This document shows, one piece after another, positions 15,433 through 23,005 of a DNA stretch of 64,000 nt. The stretch lies in the NCBI RefSeq assembly GCF_030848575.1, contig NZ_JAVDDX010000002.1:248001-312000 (forward strand). Reading direction: 5' to 3'. The stretch's first letter is position 1, and each line of letters starts with the position of its first letter. Source of the stretch: Haloarcula sp. H-GB4. GTDB taxonomy: Archaea > Halobacteriota > Halobacteria > Halobacteriales > Haloarculaceae. The notes below the pieces were generated by a model. That model was not told where the DNA came from. It saw only the letters and a program-made list of their open reading frames with translations, and ran no database searches. The translations under genes and the position numbers were made by a program.

Positions 15433-16872
15433 ATGTCTTTCACAGATCGCGTGCCATTGATGAAGCCGGGGGCAACGAAGCGCAATATTGCGTTGGGACT
15501 GATCTATGCTCTCTGTTTGCTGGTTATTTATCCGCTCCTGCCTTTCATCATCGGGATTATGGTGTGGGGAAACTGGTTGGGGACCGCGGAACGACTCAAC
15601 CTACTCCCGGGCATCAGCTCGGCTGGAGGATTCAAGGCTGGTGGAGTCGCGTTCGTCTACTTGTTCGTTCTCGTGGCGATAATCGGCGGTGTTTCTCCAG
15701 TCCCAGCCGACGGGACTACTGATAGCCAAACGACCATCGATTCACAGTCTGGCAGTGGGTCGCCTGGAACAGCAACAGCCACACCAACCGAGACGCTGAC
15801 GGCATCAACATCAGTGCCGACAGCCACGGCAACACCGACAGAAGAAGCGTCTCCAGTGACCTCATCGCCTGCTCCAGCAACGACGACACAGCCAACGGAG
15901 ACCGAAACGGAACTGGCTGAAATATTCGGAGACGAGACGGAAACACACGACACGTCAACCGAGTCCGTGAAGACGCCCACGCCCACACCAGAACCAACTT
16001 CGACACCAGAATCCACACCAACACCTAATCCGGAACCGCGGACTGAATATAGAGTTGCCATCGATCGCATTGTCGATGGTGACACAGTCGAGATTCGATA
16101 CCAGAACGGAACCACAGACACGCTACGATTACTCGGAATCGACACGCCAGAGGTACACGTAGAGACGGAGCCTGCCGAATGGGAGGGAATACCTGTCACT
16201 GATGGCGGGCGCGATCACCTGCGAGACTGGGGGCACAAAGCCAGCGAATACGCACGGGCAGAACTCGAAATCGGGGAGGAAGTCCGGATCGTTATTGACG
16301 ACGAAGCCGACCGCCGCGGCAGTTACGGACGGCTGCTTGTGTACGTGTATGATGATGGCGAGTTGTTCAATCTGGAATTAATTAATCAGGGGTATGCGCG
16401 ATTCTACGACACGACATTCGATAAGCGACCGCAGTTCCAGTCCGCCGAATCCGACGCCCAAGAGAATGATGTCGGTGTGTGGGACTATGGACAGGCGACG
16501 CCCACGGAAACGCCGACACCAACTCCTGTCCCAGATGGTGGGAGTGGGTTAGTAGTGAGTGAAATCCACGAAGACGCCGAGGGGAACGATCACGAGAACC
16601 TGAACGACGAGTATGTCACCTTCAAAAACACTGGTGATGAGACGCTGTCTATGGGTGAATGGACGGTCAGCGACGAAGCTGACCACGTCTACACTGTCCC
16701 GAACGGGTTCGAACTGGAACCGGGTGCTACCGTCACGCTCTATACTGGCGAAGGATCAAACACCGAGTCAGAACTGTACTGGAACGCCAGCGGCGCAGTC
16801 TGGAATAACGGTGGCGACACGATCATAGTTGAAGACGAAAACAGCGAAACGGTCCTTGAACGGTCCTATTGA
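15433..16872 (+). CDS. membrane-anchored thermonuclease with lamin-tail domain
   Basis: 479 aa. Two N-terminal membrane segments (about residues 20-50 and 72-92) are followed by a Thr/Pro/Ser-rich linker (95-203), a staphylococcal-nuclease domain (about 205-350) and a C-terminal lamin-tail domain (about 372-479). Nuclease signatures: RIVDGDTVEI, LRLLGIDTPE and RGSYGRLLVYVY, giving the Arg-Glu-Arg catalytic set. The linker suggests the nuclease sits outside the membrane, so it may cut extracellular or incoming DNA. AT-richer than the replication block. ATG 15433 lies about 30 nt after a TATA-like element, so the mRNA may be nearly leaderless. Confidence 0.8.
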   Translation: MSFTDRVPLMKPGATKRNIALGLIYALCLLVIYPLLPFIIGIMVWGNWLGTAERLNLLPGISSAGGFKAGGVAFVYLFVLVAIIGGVSPVPADGTTDSQTTIDSQSGSGSPGTATATPTETLTASTSVPTATATPTEEASPVTSSPAPATTTQPTETETELAEIFGDETETHDTSTESVKTPTPTPEPTSTPESTPTPNPEPRTEYRVAIDRIVDGDTVEIRYQNGTTDTLRLLGIDTPEVHVETEPAEWEGIPVTDGGRDHLRDWGHKASEYARAELEIGEEVRIVIDDEADRRGSYGRLLVYVYDDGELFNLELINQGYARFYDTTFDKRPQFQSAESDAQENDVGVWDYGQATPTETPTPTPVPDGGSGLVVSEIHEDAEGNDHENLNDEYVTFKNTGDETLSMGEWTVSDEADHVYTVPNGFELEPGATVTLYTGEGSNTESELYWNASGAVWNNGGDTIIVEDENSETVLERSY

Positions 16873-16874
16873 TC

Positions 16875-16900
16875 TTCGGTGTGATTTGACGACACCGGAA
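16875..16900 (+). terminator. possible hairpin after the nuclease gene
   Basis: TTCGGTGT (16875-16882) can pair with ACACCGGAA (16892-16900) with one bulge, 2 nt after the stop codon. It lies between two convergent genes and could end either transcript. Weak evidence. Confidence 0.25.
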
Positions 16901-17029
16901 TCTGGTCGAAAGCGGTAATTGATGGTTTTTAGAGCCGCCCATCTCGACAGTTAGAGCTGTCGTTTTCAGGCAATATAGCAGCACGCTGAAACGCAGTCCA
17001 ATCAGCAATACATGGTCGTTTGACGTTGG

Positions 17030-17848
17030 CTACAGTGAAATGCTTCGAACAAAATTGAGTATCTGGGATTCGCGGCGGTTGGGTTGGAGATCCAAGTCCA
17101 CGTTGACAGACATCGAGATCGCGTCAGACATAGAAACTTGGTCAGATTCTTCAAAATCTGCATCGGGGTAGACACCTCCTCCAGCAAGTATTGAGCCGTT
17201 CGATTTCCACCGGCCTGCAATTCCTTTGATTGGGAGTGTTCCCCCGCCGAAGCTCATTTTGTTACGGTCACTATGTGGAATATCTACTCCATCGATGGTT
17301 ACCTCCTGAATGGGGTAGTCACCACGGACCACTTCGAATGTCTCTGCAGGTGTGTTCTGTGCATCCATTGTTCCAGACTGTTGGACGTTTTGTACGCCAA
17401 AATCGTTCATTGCACTTTTCAGATTACCGAGTATCGCCGAGTCGATTTTTTCACTTTGTAACCCAGTCGCCATTGAGAAAGTATCAGGGAAGATATCGAC
17501 CCTAGCAGCGAATGCAACCGCGAATGGCCGGTCAATCTCTCCAAAGGTACTATCACTCACCTGCTGACGGAGTTGCACATCTTCGTACTGGGTGACGTGG
17601 CCGTGTGCAGTGTATTTGACCGGGCCTACAGATCCTTTTTGCAGCAACCGCGGTGACGAATCAGGTGTCGTGAGTTGCCACCTTTCTTTTGTATCGACAG
17701 ATGGTGCTGGAACATCCTTGTCTGAGGGCGAACCGACGTCCGTATCAGAGGTACTCCCACACCCTGCAAGCGCTGATGTCCCGGCCGCTCCAAGAATAGA
17801 TAAGAAGTGGCGTCGATTAACCCTTGTTTGGTTACCAGAGTCAGACAT
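17030..17848 (-). CDS. secreted lipoprotein (DUF6517-like)
   Basis: 272 aa. The N-terminus has a twin-arginine signal with lipobox: NRRHFLSILGAAGTSALAGC, so the mature protein would be a Tat-exported lipoprotein with Cys30 at its end. Thr/Asp/Pro-rich linker follows, then a soluble domain with VDIFPDTFSMATGLQ and FEVVRGDYPIQEVTIDG. Overall layout resembles haloarchaeal DUF6517 lipoproteins, a comparison from memory. AT-rich like its neighbours; probably cargo of the element. Confidence 0.65.
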   Translation of the reverse strand: MSDSGNQTRVNRRHFLSILGAAGTSALAGCGSTSDTDVGSPSDKDVPAPSVDTKERWQLTTPDSSPRLLQKGSVGPVKYTAHGHVTQYEDVQLRQQVSDSTFGEIDRPFAVAFAARVDIFPDTFSMATGLQSEKIDSAILGNLKSAMNDFGVQNVQQSGTMDAQNTPAETFEVVRGDYPIQEVTIDGVDIPHSDRNKMSFGGGTLPIKGIAGRWKSNGSILAGGGVYPDADFEESDQVSMSDAISMSVNVDLDLQPNRRESQILNFVRSISL

Positions 17849-17979
17849 ACGCTCAGTTACTATATTATATCACAAATGCCTTCGTCCAGTAGATAAATTT
17901 TACGTAGACGTAACAACTTGGAAACTATTGGTGGTAATTTTTGGACTACTACACCACTGGCTGGCAGTAGAGAAGCGGC

Positions 17980-18306
17980 TTACTCCCACGACCCGAAGAT
18001 GACTCGCCGGCAGTGGGGGTGAAGCACATACTCCTCGGATGCAACATCGCTATCGGTCCCATCGCTGACGGTAACCCGCTGGCACTCGATGTTAGGAACT
18101 TGCTGACCACAGACCGCACAATCACCCTCAACAGTCACGTACCCGTCATGGCGGCCATGATATGCGAGTCTATTTTCTCGCTGTAATTCAGTGAGGGCCT
18201 CCTCAACCACATCCTCATTCGCGTGTGATCCCGCGACCAGTTCCTCAAACCCCTGTGGACTATTCATCTCAAGTGTGCTTATGATGTTGCGTTTGACTGC
18301 CTTCAT
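17980..18306 (-). CDS. winged-helix protein with C-terminal zinc site
   Basis: 108 aa from ATG 18306 (a second ATG 9 nt upstream is equally possible). Residues 1-55 form a winged helix (VKRNIISTLEMNSPQGFEEL, then EDVVEEALTELQRENRL and a YHGRHDGYV wing). The C-terminal half has CAVCG near residue 65 and HPHC near 97, a Cys3His zinc ribbon. Likely a DNA-binding regulator within the cargo block. Confidence 0.65.
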   Translation of the reverse strand: MKAVKRNIISTLEMNSPQGFEELVAGSHANEDVVEEALTELQRENRLAYHGRHDGYVTVEGDCAVCGQQVPNIECQRVTVSDGTDSDVASEEYVLHPHCRRVIFGSWE

Positions 18307-18530
18307 ACGCGCCACTTCTCAAGCGATGACTGAAGCTTTTCGCCGGCCAGTATTCGAAAACAGACTGTGCGTGCGGTTCAGTGTGCTCTTTGCACGCGAA
18401 CACTCGTGTTCCCTATGAGCGATTGAAACTGCCACCAGCGAGGCAGTCGTTGGTCGTATACACCACATTTCACACAGCAAACAGACGAACCCAAACTCCA
18501 CGGGTTCTCCGCAACCTTTACCGATTAAAA

Positions 18531-18737
18531 TTATCTAAGCTGGACGACCGACTCTTTATCAGTGACATCAACTACCTGTCCGGGAGAAGTGTGAGCGTCA
18601 TGTCCGGGAGAAGTGTGAGCGTCAATTTCGACCTCACAGAATGCCCCCTCTTCAATTCCGTCAGTCCGCCCTTCGTTACAGACGTATGTGCTTTCGTCGA
18701 TTTTCTTCTTTGCGGTGAGTTGACATGTGATTTCCAT
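18531..18737 (-). CDS. 68-aa protein with an 8-residue tandem repeat
   Basis: Starts MEITCQLTAKKKIDESTYVC and has a third Cys in EEGAFCEVEID, a possible zinc or disulfide site. It then contains DAHTSPG twice in a row, encoded by a perfect 24-bp duplication (18577-18624). It lies in an AT-rich stretch without close neighbours. The reading frame is supported only by the Cys-rich N-terminus, so confidence is modest. Confidence 0.4.
   Translation of the reverse strand: MEITCQLTAKKKIDESTYVCNEGRTDGIEEGAFCEVEIDAHTSPGHDAHTSPGQVVDVTDKESVVQLR
18577..18624. repeat. perfect 24-bp tandem duplication
   Basis: Two identical adjacent 24-nt copies (18577-18600 and 18601-18624), beginning TGTCCGGGAGAAGTGTGAGC. 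The length is a multiple of three and preserves the leftward frame of the 68-aa protein. Confidence 0.9.
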
Positions 18738-18850
18738 GTTCAGTATTACCGTTTCAAGATTGATTATGCTTTGGTATTAGAAAACAGGGCCTACATAATC
18801 GTTTCTCTCAGGCCGATGCTTTTTCATTGCAGTCATATGTAGGAGATATG

Positions 18851-19582
18851 TTATAAAGGGGGCTCTACTTCATGATAGAAATGGTATACCGTTTCCCAAT
18901 CATTAATATTAGTTTGTTCAAAGTCACCACCAATGAAACTCACCTGCGCAAAAGGTTCGATGTCCTCACAGTTATCAGAGCCTTCATTCTTCAATTTTTG
19001 CTGGCAATCTCTTACATCATCCCTCCGCTGAGGATCTGGAGAGTCAGATGGTGGGTACCATTCATCGACAGACAAAAAGCCCACAGGTCCCCCCTCTGAG
19101 TCTTCAAGCTTGTTGAGCGTCATGCGTCCCAATTTCAGGGGGTAACGGAGGGGTTCTCCTGAAGGTTCCGTCACATCCCAAACACAGAGTTCAAATTTCA
19201 TTCCTTCCTCAACGAGCTCCAAGTGGTCTGGAAAACCCGCTCTAAAATTCCCATTCCCAATGATTTCAAGATCCAACTTCTCCACGTCTTTATCTTCAAC
19301 AAACTGGGAATAATATTGTTGAGCGCGATAATTTTGTTCTATTATTTGTTCTATTCGGTCATGTTCTATCCAATTATAAACTCTCTTTGATAAGTATTTT
19401 ATGATAGTATAATCTGACCCTAAAATAAGAGTCCCCAGACCGAAAATGAATGTGCCAAGTTCATCTCCAAGGGTCCAAGCAATCGGGATATTCTCGACTA
19501 AGAATCCGTTCTCTGTCATGGTTAACGACATCCACATAAGGACCAGTACAACAAAAGAGATGATTTGCTTTTTTCTGATCAA
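18851..19582 (-). CDS. two-TM membrane protein of the cargo block, 243 aa
   Basis: N-terminal membrane segments at about residues 6-24 (IISFVVLVLMWMSLTM) and 34-58 (TLGDELGTFIFGLGTLILG), then a long helical stretch (about 62-95, RVYNWIEHDRIEQIIEQNYR) and a soluble C-terminal domain with KFELCVWDVTEPSGEPLRYP. Two Cys near 195-205 may pair. Low GC content points to different ancestry from the rest of the element. Family unknown; a moron-type role such as surface or defence functions is speculation. Confidence 0.65.
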   Translation of the reverse strand: MIRKKQIISFVVLVLMWMSLTMTENGFLVENIPIAWTLGDELGTFIFGLGTLILGSDYTIIKYLSKRVYNWIEHDRIEQIIEQNYRAQQYYSQFVEDKDVEKLDLEIIGNGNFRAGFPDHLELVEEGMKFELCVWDVTEPSGEPLRYPLKLGRMTLNKLEDSEGGPVGFLSVDEWYPPSDSPDPQRRDDVRDCQQKLKNEGSDNCEDIEPFAQVSFIGGDFEQTNINDWETVYHFYHEVEPPL

Positions 19583-19841
19583 TTCTGATCACTCTGTGTT
19601 TCAGTTCTCTTAACTGACAGTATCAGCTACAGACAATATAACGAAGTTCTAATATAAATCAGTTACTAAATTATGTAAGTATTTTTATATTTCCCCAAAA
19701 TAAGTAATCAAAATACAAAATTAAATGAAAAACCACGAGTTAGTAACCATTAAAACATAAATTGCATTTTCGATAAGTGTATATTATAACTAAATATAAT
19801 ACAAATGGATGGTATTTTGCGCCTGAGCGTGCCTGACCAAA
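19583..19841. other. AT-rich intergenic stretch
   Basis: About 260 nt of very AT-rich DNA between the starts of the 18851-19582 gene and the end of the TnpB-like gene. It contains promoter-like A/T tracts for the leftward membrane-protein gene but no open frame of note. The sharp change in composition at about 19840 marks the edge of the cargo block. Confidence 0.5.
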
Positions 19842-20471
19842 CTATCTAATAGCTCGGTTAGCGATATTCACCGCCGCGTTGCAGTCCCGACAAACCCTCT
19901 CGACCGGACAGTCGTCGGTTGTGCACACAGCGACTTCGTCTCTAAGATGGCAGAGTTGTTCACAGACATGGCAGGCTTGACTGGTATACTTTGGATCGAC
20001 GTAGGACACGGGTAGCCCCGTATCAAGCGCAACCTCGGTGATCGCTTTCTGGAGAGCGGGCAGTAGCCATGCCCCCATCTCGCCGGCAGTGCGACGTTCC
20101 CATAACGATTCTCCAGGGTAGTTGAGGTCTTCGAGCACGAGCAACGGCGTCGCGAACTCACCGGCGTAGCGAACAACCTGAGCCGCGGCGTCACAGAGCA
20201 GCGCCTTCACGGGCGCGTACAGCGCCGCGAAAGCCTGGGCCTCGCCCGTCGTCGTGTCGAACTCCGCGGCCTGAAGCATCCGTATCGTCTCAACGAGGGT
20301 GTTGAGACGCTCCCGCAGTGGCTCGCCGTCGACGATGAATGCATCCTCGGGATCGGCGTCGGCCGGCGCAGCAGCGACGAGCCGCTTCTCGCCGAGGTCA
20401 ATGCCAATGGGCGTCACCGCATCGGGCTCAAGTGACGGGGCCGTCGTAGCGGCGGCGCTGTGGCTACTCAT
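19842..20471 (-). CDS. compact TnpB/OrfB-like RuvC-domain protein, 209 aa
   Basis: Contains the RuvC-like core of IS200/IS605 TnpB: PIGIDLGEKRLVAAA (catalytic Asp near residue 25), LLVLEDLNYPG (catalytic Glu near 114), and a C-terminal CHVCEQL...C..DCNAAVNIANRA with zinc cysteines and the last Asp near 199. So the D-E-D set looks intact. TnpB proteins are usually about 350-450 aa; the N-terminal helical and beta domains that bind guide RNA are absent. It is the last gene of a six-gene operon and has no visible TnpA or IS ends. Probably a domesticated nuclease or regulator. Confidence 0.7.
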   Translation of the reverse strand: MSSHSAAATTAPSLEPDAVTPIGIDLGEKRLVAAAPADADPEDAFIVDGEPLRERLNTLVETIRMLQAAEFDTTTGEAQAFAALYAPVKALLCDAAAQVVRYAGEFATPLLVLEDLNYPGESLWERRTAGEMGAWLLPALQKAITEVALDTGLPVSYVDPKYTSQACHVCEQLCHLRDEVAVCTTDDCPVERVCRDCNAAVNIANRAIR

Positions 20472-20853
20472 CGCTGTTCACCTCGTCGACGTACTCGCGG
20501 GGATCGACACCCTCAGCGTTCGGGTGGTCCGTCAGCTCCCACATGACGCCCCTCGGGATCTGGGGGAGTGGGTCACTCCACGGCTCCACCCCAGCAACTG
20601 GTGCGACCTGTTTCTCGACACGCTCTCGGGCCCGGTTCAGCGCCATCCGCAGAGCGATGACGTGCTCGGGCGTGATCTCACCCGGGTGCTCACCGTCGCC
20701 ACAGAGCGCCATTTCGGCGTCGTGGAACGACTCTTGGAGTTCTAACCGAAGGTTGGTCAGTTCATCACGCAGCAGTTTGCGGCCGACCTGTTCCCAGACC
20801 CTCGCACCCTCATCCTCATCGCCGTCAGCGGCGGTCACAGCACCGTGGGTCAC
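20464..20853 (-). CDS. 129-aa protein of the SWIM operon
   Basis: GTG 20853 overlaps the stop of the upstream gene (GTGA). Charged and helical: VGRKLLRDELTNLRLELQE near residue 24, PEHVIALRMALNRARERVEK near 65, then a Pro/Trp-containing tail. No motif known to me. It overlaps the TnpB-like gene by 8 nt and could be its partner. Confidence 0.6.
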   Translation of the reverse strand: MTHGAVTAADGDEDEGARVWEQVGRKLLRDELTNLRLELQESFHDAEMALCGDGEHPGEITPEHVIALRMALNRARERVEKQVAPVAGVEPWSDPLPQIPRGVMWELTDHPNAEGVDPREYVDEVNSDE

Positions 20854-21305
20854 GCCGACCCCTCCCGCCCCTTCTCGGCGTCGATAAGGTCGAGCCACTG
20901 TTCATGGGCGTCAGGGTCAGCCTTGAGGCCCCTGTAGGCGATATCGGAACCGATCCAAGCCGCGCAGTCACCACAGAGGCGGCCGGTCTTCAGTGCTGGT
21001 AGGTCCGCCTCGCCCAGCGGGTACTCCAGTTCGATGCCGAAGCCCGTGTCGACGGGCGCGCCGCATTGGTCACAGACATCGTCGGGCAGCGCGTGATTTT
21101 GGATGAACTGGCAGACAGCACAGATGTCGGCCTTGAGCGGGGTGATGGGCTGGACCGTCGTTCGGTCGACCATCTCGGCCGGCTTGTTGGCGCCACAGAT
21201 GTCGCACTCGACGGTCGTGGGGCCGTCATCGGGTGAGCCACTGCCGGCGGCCAGCGGCGTCGCGACGAGCGCGGCGGCTTCGAGGAACGCACGACGCTTA
21301 GGCAT
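20850..21305 (-). CDS. multi-zinc-finger protein with Tat-like N-terminus, 151 aa
   Basis: Begins MPKRRAFLEAAALVATPLAA, which looks like a twin-arginine signal, but then has zinc-finger pairs CDICG, CAVC, CDQCG and CGDC (residues about 33-115), which usually act inside the cell. Either the RR stretch is a chance helix, or a metal-binding protein is exported. In the middle of the SWIM operon, overlapping its neighbours by 8 nt and 4 nt. Confidence 0.6.
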   Translation of the reverse strand: MPKRRAFLEAAALVATPLAAGSGSPDDGPTTVECDICGANKPAEMVDRTTVQPITPLKADICAVCQFIQNHALPDDVCDQCGAPVDTGFGIELEYPLGEADLPALKTGRLCGDCAAWIGSDIAYRGLKADPDAHEQWLDLIDAEKGREGSA

Positions 21306-21588
21306 CCTCGCCCTCCTGGCAGACTTCGCGGCGGGCACGCGACACATCGGCCTCCAGGTCGACGCGTGGCGTCTCGGTATCAGCACGGGCCAGATAGCTG
21401 TCAATCACCGTGTCGGCAGTGAGGCCGAACTGGCTCTTCGTGCGTCGCCCCGTCGGCAGCGCTCGTGTCGCTGTCGTGAACCGCAGGACCCCGTCGTAGG
21501 GAATCTGCTTGCGGGCCTCGACCGCGCCATCGTCGGTCACGAGCAGCGTGAAATCCTCGTCACCGGCGTCTTCGACGACGAGCGTCAT
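21298..21588 (-). CDS. 96-aa protein of the SWIM operon
   Basis: N-terminal part is beta-like (MTLVVEDAGDEDFTLLVTDD), with a basic central region (ATRALPTGRRTKSQFG) and an acidic helical C-terminus. Starts by 4-nt overlap with the upstream 80-aa gene. No family recognised. Confidence 0.6.
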   Translation of the reverse strand: MTLVVEDAGDEDFTLLVTDDGAVEARKQIPYDGVLRFTTATRALPTGRRTKSQFGLTADTVIDSYLARADTETPRVDLEADVSRARREVCQEGEDA

Positions 21589-21827
21589 GCTTCCCCCTGC
21601 TGGACTTGGTAGAGCCCGTCGGCCAGTGCATCCAGCGCCTCCGCGTCAAGCGTAATCTCGACACGGACACCGTCGTCAGCCAGCCGAAGCGTGGCGTGTG
21701 GTTCGATGTTGGAGAGTGGCTGCCGGTCGGGCGTCTCCAGCCGCAGCGGCGTCTCAACCTCGGCGTTCATCGCCACACGGCCATCGACGATAGCGACCGT
21801 TGCGTCGACATGGTTGAGCTGCGTCAT
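21585..21827 (-). CDS. 80-aa protein of the SWIM operon
   Basis: From ATG 21827, which overlaps the stop of the SWIM gene. Two similar halves of beta strands (VDATVAIVDGRVAMNAEV and ATLRLADDGVRVEITLD) and a final helix (AEALDALADGLYQVQQG). Longer in-frame extension lies within the SWIM gene and is not supported. Function unknown. Confidence 0.6.
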   Translation of the reverse strand: MTQLNHVDATVAIVDGRVAMNAEVETPLRLETPDRQPLSNIEPHATLRLADDGVRVEITLDAEALDALADGLYQVQQGEA

Positions 21828-22423
21828 TCGTCGGCCCCTCCGACGTCGTGGAAGGTCGCGTGAGCGCTGTCGGGCGCGTAGAGCCAGCAGTTCGCACAGG
21901 GAAACTCCCCGAAGAACATGCCGCTGATGCCGGCACAGCGCTCGTGGCCGGCGATGCACGTCCCCGCGAGCGGGGCCTCGTCGTATTCCTCGCTCAGGTC
22001 GACGACGTCCTCGTCGTCCCCGTCGAGAATCTCGCCGTCGTCACCGGCGATAATAATACCACCGTCGGCAGCGGCGACCCGCAGCTCGGCGTCACAATGC
22101 TGGCCGAGGTCGGGGTCGACATCGCAGGCTGCGACGGCGTCGGCGGGGATCGCGTCAAGGCCCATCGCGAACCGGGCGCGGCGGATGTGCTTGCACACGA
22201 CGTCGCGGTACTCCGCATCCCGGCACTCACACCGGCCTTCAAGTGTATCAACGATGTATTCTGACCCGGATTGGCTCGTGACGAGGGCGATGCCCTCCGC
22301 GCCACGGGCCTGGCCGACGTCAGGCGTGACCGTCAAGTACTGCTCCAAGGCGCGTCTCGTTCGGTCGGCTATGCTGTCGGTCGATGGGGCAGTCTGAAGT
22401 GCCCCGGAATCGTAGGCTGACAT
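21824..22423 (-). CDS. SWIM zinc-finger protein, 199 aa, head of operon
   Basis: The SWIM motif CxCx(n)CxH is seen as CECRDAEYRDVVCKH at about residues 65-79, preceded by a strand (YIVDTLEG). C-terminal half has another Cys/His set (CIAGHERCAG, CANCW). SWIM fingers bind DNA or proteins and occur with recombination factors and transposases. First gene of the leftward operon that ends with the TnpB-like protein; transcribed from the divergent control region around 22530. Confidence 0.75.
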   Translation of the reverse strand: MSAYDSGALQTAPSTDSIADRTRRALEQYLTVTPDVGQARGAEGIALVTSQSGSEYIVDTLEGRCECRDAEYRDVVCKHIRRARFAMGLDAIPADAVAACDVDPDLGQHCDAELRVAAADGGIIIAGDDGEILDGDDEDVVDLSEEYDEAPLAGTCIAGHERCAGISGMFFGEFPCANCWLYAPDSAHATFHDVGGADE

Positions 22424-22519
22424 GCTGCTACCTGCAGCACGGTCGGGGGCGCTCCAACGCCCGTCGGCCAGTTTCTACGTGGCCGAACTCCCGTGCTTAC
22501 CTACATGTACATCTGCCCC

Positions 22520-22567
22520 CAACATAAAACTATGGCCGCCATAGCTTTATGTCAATGGCAGCCATAG
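22520..22567. promoter_or_regulatory. divergent promoters with two palindromic operators
   Basis: A perfect palindrome CTATGGC-C-GCCATAG (22530-22544) lies exactly between two opposed TATA boxes: leftward CCATAG-TTTTATG (SWIM operon) and rightward CCATAG-CTTTATG (RHH gene). A second palindrome ATGGC-A-GCCAT (22555-22565) is centred 23 bp away over the rightward start region. One regulator bound here could control both directions. The RHH protein encoded next to it is the obvious candidate. Confidence 0.6.
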
Positions 22568-22582
22568 AACTACGTGGACTTT

Positions 22583-22750
22583 ATGACTATACCGGACACC
22601 GAAGCCGCTATGGGCCGGACTACGATTCAGGTCAGTGACGAGTTAGCCGATGAACTGCATGATCGGAAGAGCCGTGGCGACAGCTACGAGGACGTGATCT
22701 GGCGGCTCATCGAGGAGCGAGACGGACAGGAGGATGGCAGCGATGAGTGA
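22583..22750 (+). CDS. ribbon-helix-helix regulator or antitoxin, 55 aa
   Basis: From ATG 22583; a shorter start at ATG 22610 (46 aa) is also good. RTTIQVSDELADELHDRK gives the ribbon and first helix, and SYEDVIWRLIEERDG the second helix, as in CopG/VapB-type proteins. Directly downstream of two palindromes, so autoregulation is likely. Overlaps the next gene by 8 nt. No toxin gene is recognisable beside it. Confidence 0.7.
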   Translation: MTIPDTEAAMGRTTIQVSDELADELHDRKSRGDSYEDVIWRLIEERDGQEDGSDE

Positions 22751-22850
22751 CGACGAAACTCTCCCCGACGGCGAGCCTGGGTGTCTCGGTCGCGGTGAGG
22801 CGGTTGACGCACCGGGTTTCGAGTATTTCACCGGCGGTGACCACTCGTGA
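22743..22850 (+). CDS. 35-aa acidic micro-protein
   Basis: ATG 22743 overlaps the RHH gene. Sequence starts MSDDETLPDGEPGCLG and ends FEYFTGGDHS. Its stop overlaps the GTG of the next gene by 4 nt. The overlap pattern is the main support; no domain is visible. Confidence 0.45.
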   Translation: MSDDETLPDGEPGCLGRGEAVDAPGFEYFTGGDHS

Positions 22851-22978
22851 CTCTCGAAGCGCCCGACATTACGGATGACTGGATACGGGAACACCAAGAA
22901 GAATTGCAGCGCGAAGCCAACAGCGATCTCCCACACGCCTGGGTCGCCCAACGGGAGCTTCAGTCTGTGGAGGAGTGA
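22847..22978 (+). CDS. 43-aa helical micro-protein
   Basis: GTG 22847 overlaps the previous stop (GTGA). The product is amphipathic and acidic: ITDDWIREHQEELQREAN and AWVAQRELQSVEE. It is the third gene of the small rightward operon started by the RHH protein. Function unknown. Confidence 0.45.
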   Translation: MTLEAPDITDDWIREHQEELQREANSDLPHAWVAQRELQSVEE

Positions 22979-23005
22979 AGGAATGTTGATGGGGGCTTCG
23001 AGATC

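Noticed and set aside
22583-22978. Toxin-antitoxin pair in the RHH operon
   Set aside because: An antitoxin-like RHH protein is present, but the following 35- and 43-aa products do not resemble any toxin.
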